A model generated the notes under the pieces. It worked only from the letters and a program-made list of their open reading frames with translations, was not told where the DNA came from and ran no database searches. A DNA stretch of 64,000 nt from Planctellipticum variicoloris (GTDB lineage Bacteria > Planctomycetota > Planctomycetia > Planctomycetales > Planctomycetaceae), in the NCBI RefSeq assembly GCF_030622045.1, contig NZ_CP130886.1, positions 1,935,557 through 1,999,556 of the forward strand, written 5' to 3'. Positions 26,801-33,911 of the stretch are shown here, one piece after another. Each line of letters starts with the position of its first letter. Position 1 is the stretch's first letter. A program made the translations under genes and the position numbers.

Positions 26801-28029
26801 ACCAGTTCGACCGTAATGTCGCCCGGAAGCATGGCAATCACTGGTGTCGATGGTCGTTCGCCGTCATCCACCGCCGCCCGATGCCAGACCAGCCCCAGAA
26901 CCAGCGCGAAACCGACACCCGCCAGACTCACCAGCGCCGCCGGCCAGCGATCCGTAAAGCGGGCCGCAGCCCGGTCGCCCCCAAACAACCGCCGCACGCG
27001 CGACAACAGCACCCCATCCGCCATCCCGAGCGCCAGCACCGAGCTCGTCCCGCGCAGTTCTTCCACCGCCAGCAGCGCCCGGCCGTACTCGACGCGGTTC
27101 CCCAGCAGCCCCACCACCAGGTCGTCGCAGCAGTGCTCGCGCTCGACCCGGATCTGCCGCGACAGCCACCAGACCGCGGGATGATAAAAGCAGAGCGTCT
27201 CCACCAGCGTCTGCAGCAGATTCACCACGAAATCGTGTCGACGGACATGCGCCAGCTCATGCGCCAGGATCGCCTCCAGTTGTGCAATCGGCAGGCCGGT
27301 CGCCAGCCCGACCGGCAGCAGAATCGCCGGGCGGAAATAGCCGACCAGCACCGGCGTCTGCACCAGCTTCGATTGCAGAACCTGCACGACTCGCCGCAGG
27401 CCAAGCTGCCCGGCGACGCGCCGCAGCGCCGCGGAGATTTCTTCGCCGACCGGCGAGACTCCCACACGCCGCAATCGACACAGCGCATGCCAGCCCATGA
27501 GCGGCCGAAGGGAGCAGAGGACGACCCCCAGGCTCCACCCCACCACAATCCACGCCAGCCACGGCCGGAGCGTCAGCTCAACCGATTCCGCCCAGGTCAG
27601 CGGGGGCGGAGCCGCAACCGGGACTTCAGGAATTGCTCGCGACGCCGGTGTCGCAGGAAGTTCCTCGGCCGGGAGATTGACGGCCAGTGCAGCGTCGGCG
27701 GGCTCGCCGCCGAGAGCATTCATCCGAGCTGCCACAGGAGCAGCGTCGGTCGCGATTGGAGCTTCGGCCACGTCCGGCGCAACCTCCGCGATCGCCACTC
27801 CCTCCGGCTGCAAAAACCACGTGACCACCGGGCCGACGACGATGGCCGCCATCGCCCCGACCAGAACCGTATAGCGGGCCGCAGCCCGACTGCGACCGAG
27901 CAGACGCACGACAATCGCGGCGACGAAAGCAATCAGCGTGAACTGCCACAGTGAGTGAACCAGCACCCAGCCGAGACGTTCGACGAGGACATCGGAAGCC
28001 AGTTCTCGAATCGATAGAAGCGGGTTCAT
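20803..28029 (-). CDS. Giant BlaR1/MecR1-type M56 peptidase with three internal repeats, cupredoxin-like and SurA-N-like domains
   Basis: This 2408-residue protein starts in an ATGA overlap with the BlaI-type gene. The first 390 residues are a BlaR1-like M56 module: membrane helices and the zinc motif HELAH with EREHCCDD downstream. Instead of a penicillin-binding domain there is a huge outer part. Three repeats of about 250 residues start near 400, 647 and 900 (VELVGVSFHPSKDK / VELVGVSSHPSKDK / VSFVGITKNTAPAK), each ending in a block like YRHWVTFENVSLEPGQKTEV. After unassigned regions come a cupredoxin/carboxypeptidase-regulatory-like segment (residues about 1935-2185; ANVVVWVTSKDVPW, LPELPPGEWEFRVWHE) and a helical C-terminus like the SurA N domain (GEVGGKPVFRDEV). 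It probably senses an outer signal and cleaves the neighbouring repressor. Confidence 0.85.
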   Translation of the reverse strand: MNPLLSIRELASDVLVERLGWVLVHSLWQFTLIAFVAAIVVRLLGRSRAAARYTVLVGAMAAIVVGPVVTWFLQPEGVAIAEVAPDVAEAPIATDAAPVAARMNALGGEPADAALAVNLPAEELPATPASRAIPEVPVAAPPPLTWAESVELTLRPWLAWIVVGWSLGVVLCSLRPLMGWHALCRLRRVGVSPVGEEISAALRRVAGQLGLRRVVQVLQSKLVQTPVLVGYFRPAILLPVGLATGLPIAQLEAILAHELAHVRRHDFVVNLLQTLVETLCFYHPAVWWLSRQIRVEREHCCDDLVVGLLGNRVEYGRALLAVEELRGTSSVLALGMADGVLLSRVRRLFGGDRAAARFTDRWPAALVSLAGVGFALVLGLVWHRAAVDDGERPSTPVIAMLPGDITVELVGVSFHPSKDKTWWKADGSPIERPRGLRRGGGEMIPASDRYRGFLIEVRGLTPEQSLATEFLASGGGATFDFEGLRRHEHAAGPFQSQTTTVKVRVATDPFGPTLTIDKNGIPVGGAEIPNELKAIYARFVPKQVATFGGSTDLVVQNNGEKDQQISDVARVDLVAIDLDGQRHQPNSYGVRVGEWRWGFTGLLPDRIDHFEYRLQPYRHFVTFENISLEPGRKTEVKVSVESLPEPVIAKLPGDIAVELVGVSSHPSKDKPWWKPDGRPLEPRPTLEGGFSVMSGSPEQPRCREFLIHIRGLPREHAVTTDYGPVSAATGSSYSNGLWVGEHGAGPFKSDTTSVRVGLTTEPYGPTVEIDITGTRQPAELPADLQPFYDRIVPLRVEEVDGQTELILDGKASNNLFKEAAWELHAVDVDGEKHRRSSESVTRSGERHFTFRLPRNRIARFESRVKPYRHWATFENVSLEPGQKTEVKVSTESLPAPKPGRYSATLPDGVKVSFVGITKNTAPAKEGWRPDGLPLEDVPEWPTGMVLYSRGPGNSVDGRSKPADVPVDANARDFMFEFQGLKTLPSFSYALPTNGASYSHDPVREPYRVRISGRLRDESKFPGAKFDPPADEVRVGLTTEPWGKWLQVSPTGEVLNPLTPGDLYPASYARVQLQRVGPSEKDSQRLALVLSQPVRRDRLYAFEIRGIDTEGGEHWVTNWISQGSVDDSPVETEWGLAQPLPAGKQLARFEYRLRPYRHWVTFQGVSLEPGTESDVKVSVETVQATADFPRPRPEDVRGLDLSRAAVRHYSEATRLSPEQQTPELLVPGSDPAEPWRRPKNVFLMPLAENIWLKYPAGSGHFYINHRPDGTWQHERMYGPIEGDPFELLNLEELFREQLKPGATGGDPRYRLTLMFRTGEPELIRRAWRLIEPELIVETTGPDAGDPVAGSAVRYTEQDPRRFERIESLGRVREALRDEAEAFRRPELTDVAARMREIVAAAEAAIDATNDAVADSAYESVTYLQPGLKAKIPEALWGPPLDGLRLGLVPSDGIDWSKWQQLPTDKPLPTHITALSGDELQYLVVVENVSDREIKLSGYVVGQEMARGLEMLDQHGRPVDIENLHASTLHIRSYWRLKPGERQLLTMPAVNLTSAPVDPAKRRLGYSVKAVPGHHTMRCTIRFGNLDNERHRYVPGKSEWIGELSTGEQKITVVERVLDAGEKPAADQSVSLVDAVRDFNVENKQRGRGQEQPPLTEEEVVAAIQRSDWKRDAKDVSEREFAAFKAVAKSRRLPEGAKLEVLTGVQSDAFTTSRLWSIRLIMPALERAGTVGFSIRHTVLGEEKIDPEQVAWGKPDADGLSLGLFLSPRKAQYQIGDRVQLRLFVRNEGRKAIDDLTFMNITWPVIEDFTVIDQTGARVAVRNGHEEWSGPQWIAGAIKSGLEAGEAYALRVPFEIGIGGEVDKPVGRILDAKPGQTLRLRVRAANGSERIRAADEPKPESGEVTLTVQTQTAAIDDAKNPSDRPAAPPRATLTGRFVYEGEAPPRKDAWPQFAEIDVTQRQPLGPDGRFSGVEATYRNFLKHNIRPSTLDSSLLVDKSGGVANVVVWVTSKDVPWTPPADLAQRPVTIRLQDGHFSPRMTVATVGQPVVVENLDPVPFNFHAEFSRALNSPVNMLLPAKSDEQPPPISFRAAEPYPSRFRSDLGPWAGGLLMIHGNPYVAVSQADGSFTLPELPPGEWEFRVWHERAGYVRHWPQGQFKRVIAPGGNDLGTIVLMPEVFGVKVAVTGPPPIKREQIGEVGGKPVFRDEVTDATLHNVFLGAALERYRETHQAEIAPTEAEIQVAGEYFDRKHRERLEAAGGEAKLREQMRTIETQLATPGLPEEDQQKLEMDHRRLRSQLRLPSDDGFARFALNNWKLQKHLYENYGEGRILWQQAGLEAFDAMRRWMEAQEKAGVFKITDAALRARLYEYWTRDHGPFLTADKERIRKEFLEPEWLAPTPAKESPSAD

Positions 28030-28412
28030 ACCTGGCCCTCCATCTCATCGAGCAGCTTGCGGACTTCGGCGATCTCTTCTTTCGAAGCTTTCCCGCCAGC
28101 GAGGGCCTGCAGCACCAGGCTCATCGACGAGCCGTCGTAGACTTTGTCGATCAGCTCGCGCAGAAACGTCTTCGCCGCCTTCTGCCGGGTCAGCACCGAC
28201 CGGTAAAGGTGCGGCGTGACTTTTTCGTTCCGGGCCACCAGCCCCTTCTGCAACATCACCGACAGCATCTTGACGGTGGTGGAATAGTTCGTTCCCTTGG
28301 CCTCGGCGAGCCGCGTGTGAATCTCGCGGACGGGGCAGGGCTCCAGCTCCCACAGAATTCGCAGGATTTCCAGCTCGACCGCCGTCGGCTGAGTCGACCC
28401 GAGTTCGCGCAT
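28026..28412 (-). CDS. BlaI/MecI-family transcriptional repressor
   Basis: ATG 28412 has AGGAGG seven bases upstream, giving 128 residues, the usual size. The winged-helix DNA-binding domain reads PTAVELEILRILWELEPCPV with the recognition region GTNYSTTVKMLSVMLQKGLV, followed by the strand TPHLYRSVLTRQKAAKTFL and a dimerisation helix (SKEEIAEVRKLLDEME). These proteins repress as dimers until a BlaR-type peptidase triggers their cleavage. The stop overlaps the BlaR start by four bases, so the pair is co-translated. Two 18-base palindromes at 28601-28645 are candidate operators. Confidence 0.92.
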   Translation of the reverse strand: MRELGSTQPTAVELEILRILWELEPCPVREIHTRLAEAKGTNYSTTVKMLSVMLQKGLVARNEKVTPHLYRSVLTRQKAAKTFLRELIDKVYDGSSMSLVLQALAGGKASKEEIAEVRKLLDEMEGQV

Positions 28413-28600
28413 GACCTGACCTCCTGCAGCGGGAAAAACGTGCGAAATTACTGCCAACAGTTCTGAAGCAGTCCGCCTTTGAGTCTTGTCCCCTCTCCCG
28501 CTGTCTTCAGTGGGAGAGGGCCAGGGTGAGGGTCTTCGAAGATGTCGGAGTGTCCCCCACGGAGTAATGACGACACGCCTCACATCCGTAGTCAGCGATC

Positions 28601-28645
28601 TAGCGAAGGTTTTCGCTACGCTCAGTCTAGCGAAAGCTTTCGCTA
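28601..28645. promoter_or_regulatory. Paired 18-base palindromes, candidate BlaI operators
   Basis: TAGCGAAGGTTTTCGCTA (28601-28618, one mismatched arm pair) and TAGCGAAAGCTTTCGCTA (28628-28645, perfect) lie 27 bases apart centre to centre. They stand in the 383-base divergent spacer, about 190-233 bases before blaI and 150-195 before the UvrA-like gene. BlaI-type repressors bind dyads as dimers, so an operator role is plausible. A dispersed REP-like repeat would look similar. Confidence 0.45.
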
Positions 28646-28795
28646 AGGCAATCGCAATTCGGCCGGCTTCCAGTTTTCTGCCGAGTTCTGCCGCGCGCCC
28701 GCAGGACCCCGACTCGCTTGCCTGAAACCGGGCCAAGCTGCGAGACTCACCCCACCCTCCGACTGACGCCCGTTCCTCGTGGATTCCGACACACT

Positions 28796-31342
28796 GTGAC
28801 TTCGCCCGAACCGTTCGTCGACGCCATTCGCATCCGCGGCGCGCGAATGCACAATCTGCAGAACATCGACGTCGATCTCCCGCGGGGAAAACTGATCGTC
28901 GTTTCGGGCGTCAGCGGCAGCGGGAAAAGCTCGCTGGTCATGGAGACGCTCCTCGCCGAAGGCCGCCGGCGGTATCTGGCCTGTCTGTCGAGCAGCGCCG
29001 GCGGACTGCTGCAGGAACTTCCCGCCCCCGACGTCGATCAGATCGACGGCCTCCCCCCCGTCCTGGGGCTCGGACAGCACCTCGGCAAGGCCGGTCGACG
29101 GAGCACGGCCGGCACGGTCCTGGATGTCTACGACCCGCTCCGGATTCTGTTCGCCCGGTTCGGAACGTTGTATTGCCCGAAATGCCAGACTCCGGTGACT
29201 TCGCAGTCGCAGGGGGCGATCGTCGAGCGGCTGCTGCAGCTCCCCGACCGCACGAAGCTGCTCATCCTCGCGCCGATCGCTCGCAAACAGCGCGGCTCGC
29301 ATCTGGAAACGCTGCAGCGCATCGCCCGCGAAGGCTATGTGCGGGCAAGAATCGATGGCGAGATCGTTGATGTTTCTGTTCCCCCGGAGCTCGATGCCCA
29401 ACGGACGCACGACATCGAAATCGTGGTCGATCGGCTGATGCTCAAGGAGGGGCTCCGCCCGCGACTGGAGGAATCGCTCGACGTCGCGCTGCAGCTCGGC
29501 CGGCAAACCTGCCTGGTCAGCGTCGAAACCGCCGACGGCTGGCAAGACCGCCTGATCAGCAGCCAGCTCCACTGCGCAACCTGCGAGCAAAGCTATCCCC
29601 CGCTGGAGTCGCGGCTCTTCAGCTTCCGCTCGGCCTACGGAGCCTGTCCCGACTGCCACGGACTCGGCGAACAGTCTTCCGAGGACGGCGAACTCCCGAC
29701 GCTGTGTCCAACCTGCCGAGGCGGCCGGCTCGGAGTCCTGGGAACCGCAGTGCGGATTGGCGGGCGATCGCTGCCGGAATTGTGCCTGCTGCCGCTGTCC
29801 GAAGCCCACGAGCTGCTCGCAACGTGGCAGGCCTCATCTGCCCCGGAGGGGATCGACGCTCCCGGCTGGACGACCGCGGCCGCGCAACTCCTCCCTGAAG
29901 TCACGCGACGTCTCGGCGAGCTGATCCATCTGGGACTCGACTACGTGACGCTGCACCGCGCAGCGGACACGCTGTCGCGGGGAGAACTCCAGCGCGTCCG
30001 CCTCGCCGGCTGTCTGGCGACGGACCTCGCCGACGTCTGCTACGTCCTCGACGAACCAACCTCCGGCCTGCATCCGCTTGATCTCCATCGCCTCTCGGAA
30101 TCGCTCAACCGGCTCCGGGAGCAGGGAAACACCGTCGTCCTGGTGGAGCACGTACTCTCCCTGACAGCCGCAGCGGATCACGTGATCGACCTGGGCCCCG
30201 GCGCCGGACGCGAAGGGGGCCACGTCGTCGCCGCCGGCACGCCCGCCGAACTATCCGCCAACCCCGCCTCCCCAACCGGACAGGCGCTGGCCCGCCGACA
30301 GCAACTCCACCTCGCCCCCCCGGAGCCACGGCCGCCAAGCCCAGCTCTGAAAATCCGCAACGCCACCCGTCACAACCTGCAACAAGTCAATGTCGACCTC
30401 CCGCTCGGCCAGCTCGTCTGCACCACCGGACCAAGCGGTTCAGGAAAATCCACCCTGATCCGCGACCTCCTGGTCCCAACCCTCCAGCAGAAACTAGGCG
30501 CACGCAGCTCCGCCGCAGCGCCACTCTGCGAACTCGAGGGCTGGGAAACCCTACAACGCGTCATCTGCGTCGATCAGTCGCCGCTGGGACGAACGTCCCG
30601 ATCAACCCCCGCCACCGCCGCCGGCCTCTGGGAACCGATCCGCCGACTCTACAGCCGCACCCGCGAAGCCCGACTCCGCGGCTTCGGGCCGCAACGGTTC
30701 AGCTTCCTGCATCCGGACGGACGCTGCCCGGAGTGCCGCGGCCAGGGCGTCGTCGAACTTGACGCCGCACTCGCCCACGACTGGTCAACCCCCTGCCCCG
30801 CCTGTCGCGGCCGAAGATTCCACCCCCAAACGCTCAGCGTCCTGTTCAAAGGCAAATCGGTCGCCGACGTGCTCGAAATGACCATGCGCGAAGCCGCCGA
30901 CTTCTTCGCCAGCTTCGAACGCCTCTCCCGACCCCTGCAGATGTTCTGCAATCTCGGACTGGGCTATCTGATCCTCGGCCAATCCGCGGCAACCCTCTCC
31001 GGCGGCGAAGCCCAACGCGTCAAACTCGTGACCGAACTCGCCACGCGAGCCAGCGCCGCAACCACGCTGTTCGTCCTCGACGAACCCACCGCCGGCCTGC
31101 ACGCCCTCGACGTCGATCGACTCGTCGACGTCCTCAACCGACTCGTCCAGTCGGGACATTCAGTCGTCGCGATCGAACACAGCCTGGAACTGATCCGCCG
31201 CGCGCAGACCGTCATCGATCTCGGGCCGGGCTCCGGCAGTCGCGGCGGAACCATCGTCGCGGTCGGCTCCCCGTGGGACGTGGCTCACCAGCCTGACAGT
31301 CCCACGGGACGCGCACTCCGCAATGAATTATTCCGCACATGA
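28796..31342 (+). CDS. UvrA-like ABC ATPase (excinuclease subunit A paralog)
   Basis: Two UvrA-type ABC modules with inserted zinc modules are present in about 848 residues. Walker A motifs are GVSGSGKSS (about residues 38-46) and GPSGSGKST (about 546). Signatures are LSRGELQRVRLA and LSGGEAQRVKL, each followed by DEPTSGLH or DEPTAGLH. Cys pairs typical of UvrA zinc fingers occur at CPKC, CATC, CPDC...CPTC and CPEC...CPAC. It is about 90 residues shorter than standard UvrA and its motifs are diverged, so I call it a paralog (UvrA2-like) and not the repair UvrA itself. GTG 28796 is the likely start but no good ribosome site is seen. It converges on an ATL-like gene 22 bases away. Confidence 0.8.
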   Translation: MTSPEPFVDAIRIRGARMHNLQNIDVDLPRGKLIVVSGVSGSGKSSLVMETLLAEGRRRYLACLSSSAGGLLQELPAPDVDQIDGLPPVLGLGQHLGKAGRRSTAGTVLDVYDPLRILFARFGTLYCPKCQTPVTSQSQGAIVERLLQLPDRTKLLILAPIARKQRGSHLETLQRIAREGYVRARIDGEIVDVSVPPELDAQRTHDIEIVVDRLMLKEGLRPRLEESLDVALQLGRQTCLVSVETADGWQDRLISSQLHCATCEQSYPPLESRLFSFRSAYGACPDCHGLGEQSSEDGELPTLCPTCRGGRLGVLGTAVRIGGRSLPELCLLPLSEAHELLATWQASSAPEGIDAPGWTTAAAQLLPEVTRRLGELIHLGLDYVTLHRAADTLSRGELQRVRLAGCLATDLADVCYVLDEPTSGLHPLDLHRLSESLNRLREQGNTVVLVEHVLSLTAAADHVIDLGPGAGREGGHVVAAGTPAELSANPASPTGQALARRQQLHLAPPEPRPPSPALKIRNATRHNLQQVNVDLPLGQLVCTTGPSGSGKSTLIRDLLVPTLQQKLGARSSAAAPLCELEGWETLQRVICVDQSPLGRTSRSTPATAAGLWEPIRRLYSRTREARLRGFGPQRFSFLHPDGRCPECRGQGVVELDAALAHDWSTPCPACRGRRFHPQTLSVLFKGKSVADVLEMTMREAADFFASFERLSRPLQMFCNLGLGYLILGQSAATLSGGEAQRVKLVTELATRASAATTLFVLDEPTAGLHALDVDRLVDVLNRLVQSGHSVVAIEHSLELIRRAQTVIDLGPGSGSRGGTIVAVGSPWDVAHQPDSPTGRALRNELFRT

Positions 31343-31364
31343 CCTGCCGCGGGCGGTTTTCCGC

Positions 31365-31718
31365 TCAGGACGCCGCTTCGACGCCAAGCGTCTCCCACGT
31401 GTAAAGCACCGACTCCGGATTCGCAAATGTCACCACAGTCTTCCGACCGCGCGACGCCGCAAACTCGATCCCCGCCTCTTCCAGCGTGCGGACGTGATCG
31501 CTTTCCCGCTTGAAGTCGCAGTCGTCGGGAACCGCCCGCCACCATTGCAGGTGCGGCCAGTCTTTCTTGATGGTCTCGATGCAGGTCGCCAGAGTCTTGC
31601 CGTCGACGCCAGCTTTGAAGCCCGCACGCCCGGCAATTTCCGAAAACGTCGCCAGCTTGTCGATCTTTTTCAATTCCCACAGAATCTCGGCAACACATTC
31701 CGACCGAAAAGATGCCAC
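31365..31718 (-). CDS. Possible alkyltransferase-like (ATL/MGMT-fold) DNA-binding protein
   Basis: GTG 31718 follows GGAGGAG at six bases, giving 117 residues. The order of motifs resembles the winged-helix domain of O6-alkylguanine transferases: ATFSEIAGRAGF (like TTYGxIAxxLG), a helix with KTLATCIETIKKD, then HLQWWRAVP where MGMT has a PCHRV motif, then DHVRTLEEAGIEF (like the QxxLLxxEGV element). The catalytic Cys position is Trp59, the substitution that defines ATL proteins, which bind alkylated bases and hand them to nucleotide excision repair. The remaining match is weak. The facing UvrA paralog supports a DNA-damage role, but this is inference. Confidence 0.4.
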   Translation of the reverse strand: MASFRSECVAEILWELKKIDKLATFSEIAGRAGFKAGVDGKTLATCIETIKKDWPHLQWWRAVPDDCDFKRESDHVRTLEEAGIEFAASRGRKTVVTFANPESVLYTWETLGVEAAS

Positions 31719-32051
31719 AGTCCGCTCCTCCGCAGGCCAAGCCGGGAGACATCCGGGGCCACATTTGCTGTTCCAGCCGGCCCGGTCTCACAGGGCTCTC
31801 GACGAACATGCCTCGTCACCAAAGCAATTCTCCATAATTGCCTCTCGACAGCAACATCCACGCTACTTCGCGCAAGGCAGCGGAACAACCCCCGAATCCT
31901 CCCTTCTCCACCAGTTCCGTGAAACCTTCAAGAAGCCCCCTCCAGCGGTTGACACTGGGGAAAACGACCGCTAGAGCTACAATTCCCCAAGTTGCGGGCC
32001 CCCGACGGAGTCGGGCGGCTGCAGACTGCGAGCTCCAGAAGTCCCCCCGCC
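31719..32051 (+). promoter_or_regulatory. Spacer with a weak promoter candidate before the ABC exporter
   Basis: These 333 bases hold no convincing gene. A perfect TTGACA at 31949 is followed by TACAAT at 31978, but the 23-base gap is longer than a standard sigma-70 spacer. A weaker TAGAGC lies at the usual 17 bases. Transcription of the exporter probably starts near here, but the exact promoter is unsure. Confidence 0.3.
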
Positions 32052-33911
32052 GTGCCCAGCGCCGCTGACGAGTCTTCTCAACTGCCGTCGAACTGGGCAC
32101 TCATCCGCCGGATGATCGGCCTGGGCTGGATCTATCGCGTCGCCTGCCTCCGCGTCATCGTCCTGCAGAGCCTGCTGGTCCTGCTGGCCCTCGCCGGACT
32201 GAGCCTCACCGGCTACGGAATCGACGTCCTGAGGCACCGGCTCACCCCCGGCGACGCCGTTCCGACCGGTCCGCTCGGCTGGTCGCCTCCGCCCGAGTGG
32301 TCTGCGTTCGCCACAATTTCAGTCGTCGCCGGCACCGTCCTGGCGCTGGCGTGTTTCAATGCCCTGTTGAAATTCGTCGCCGCAGTCGCCACCGCCGACC
32401 TCGCCCAGCGGATCGTCGTCCGGCTGCGAACCGACGTGTACGACAAACTCCAGCGACTCAGTTTTCGCTTCTTCGACGACCGCGACAGCAGCTCGATCAT
32501 CAATCGCGTCGCCGGCGACGTGCAGGCCGTCCGCAGCTTCATAGACGGCGTGCTGATCAAAACCCTCACGGTCGGCATCTCGCTGGCGGTCTACCTGGCC
32601 TACATGCTGTCGGTGCACGTCCCGCTGACCGTGGCCTGCCTCTGCTGCTCTCCCCTCCTCTGGTGGGGGGCGATCGGGTTCGCACGCACGGTCCGCCCCC
32701 TCTACAGACGGAGCAGCGAACTCGGCGACAACCTGATTCTGACCCTCTCCGAGAGCGTGCAGGGGATCCAGGTCATCAAGGGCTTCGCCCGGGAGCCTGC
32801 CGAACAGGCGCGCTTCGAAGCCGCCAACCGGGCCCTCCGCGATCAGAAGTACGACATCTTCCGCCGGCTCAGCGTCTACCAGCCCCTGATGGGCTTCCTG
32901 ACGCAGATCAACCTGCTCGTCCTGATCGGCTACGGCGGCTGGTTGGTCGTTCAAGGACAACTTCCGCTCGGCGCCGGGCTGTTCGTCTTCGCCAACCTGC
33001 TGCAGGAATTCGCCGCTCAGGTCGGCCAGATGATCAATATCGCCAACAGCGTGCAGACGAGCCTGACCGGCGCTCAGCGGGTCTTCGAAGTCCTCGACGC
33101 CCCGGTCGAGATCGCCAGCCTTCCGCAGGCCCGGCGGCTGGAGCGGTCGCAGGGGGAAATTGCCTTCGAACACGTCTCGTTCGCGTACGTTCCGGGAGAA
33201 CCGGTGCTGCTGGATGTGTCGTTCGAGATCCGCGCCGGGGAATGCCTGGGAATTGTCGGCGAAACCGGCGCCGGCAAGACGACCCTCCTGTCGCTCATCG
33301 CCCGCTTCTACGATCCGGACGCCGGCCGGGTGCTGATCGACGGCGTCGACCTCCGCGAACTCGATCTGCAGGACCTGCGGCGGAACATTGGCCTCGTCTT
33401 TCAGGAGAGCTTCCTGTTCAGCAACACCGTCGCTGCAAACATCGCCTTCGGACTGCCCGACTCCGACCGCGAACGGATCGAACGGGCGGCCCGGCTCGCC
33501 TCGGCCCACGATTTCATTCAGGATCTCCCGGAAAACTACGAAAGTCTCGTCGGAGAGCATGGCTCCAACCTCTCGGGAGGGCAGCGGCAGCGTCTGGCCA
33601 TCGCGCGAGCGCTCCTGCTCGACCCCCCCATTCTGCTGTTCGACGACGCCACGGCCGCCGTCGACGCCGAAACCGAACACGAGATCCAGCAGGCTCTGGA
33701 GACGTCGCTCGGCGGACGGACGACTCTCCTGGTGTCGGGCCGGGTCAGCGTGCTGAAGCACGCCGACCGGATTCTCGTCCTCGAGCGGGGCCGGATCGTC
33801 GAACTCGGGTCGCACGGCGAGCTCATGGCCCGCGATGGCGCCTACGCCCGGCTCGCCAGAATGCAGGTCGTCGAGGACGAACCCTGCGGTGCCGCGGAAG
33901 GACCCGCATGA
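32052..33911 (+). CDS. ABC exporter half-transporter, subunit with degenerate ATP site
   Basis: The protein of about 619 residues has a six-helix exporter membrane domain (about residues 35-330) with an unusually long first periplasmic loop, and a C-terminal NBD. Walker A is GETGAGKTT and the signature is the canonical LSGGQ. Two catalytic residues are changed: the Walker B Glu is Asp (FDDATAAVD) and the H-loop His is Gly (VSGRVSVL). This matches the non-catalytic half of heterodimeric exporters. Its stop overlaps the next gene by ATGA, so the two are co-translated. GTG 32052 is the likely start; TTG 31992 is possible. The cargo cannot be inferred. Confidence 0.88.
   Translation: MPSAADESSQLPSNWALIRRMIGLGWIYRVACLRVIVLQSLLVLLALAGLSLTGYGIDVLRHRLTPGDAVPTGPLGWSPPPEWSAFATISVVAGTVLALACFNALLKFVAAVATADLAQRIVVRLRTDVYDKLQRLSFRFFDDRDSSSIINRVAGDVQAVRSFIDGVLIKTLTVGISLAVYLAYMLSVHVPLTVACLCCSPLLWWGAIGFARTVRPLYRRSSELGDNLILTLSESVQGIQVIKGFAREPAEQARFEAANRALRDQKYDIFRRLSVYQPLMGFLTQINLLVLIGYGGWLVVQGQLPLGAGLFVFANLLQEFAAQVGQMINIANSVQTSLTGAQRVFEVLDAPVEIASLPQARRLERSQGEIAFEHVSFAYVPGEPVLLDVSFEIRAGECLGIVGETGAGKTTLLSLIARFYDPDAGRVLIDGVDLRELDLQDLRRNIGLVFQESFLFSNTVAANIAFGLPDSDRERIERAARLASAHDFIQDLPENYESLVGEHGSNLSGGQRQRLAIARALLLDPPILLFDDATAAVDAETEHEIQQALETSLGGRTTLLVSGRVSVLKHADRILVLERGRIVELGSHGELMARDGAYARLARMQVVEDEPCGAAEGPA

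Noticed and set aside
28413-28736. A longer N-terminal extension of the BlaI-type repressor
   Set aside because: AGGAGG is positioned for ATG 28412 and the extension would run through the palindromes; the 128-residue length is the family norm.
31992-32051. TTG 31992 as the start of the first exporter half
   Set aside because: No ribosome site is seen and the added residues are not part of the family; GTG 32052 is not much better, so the start remains unsure.
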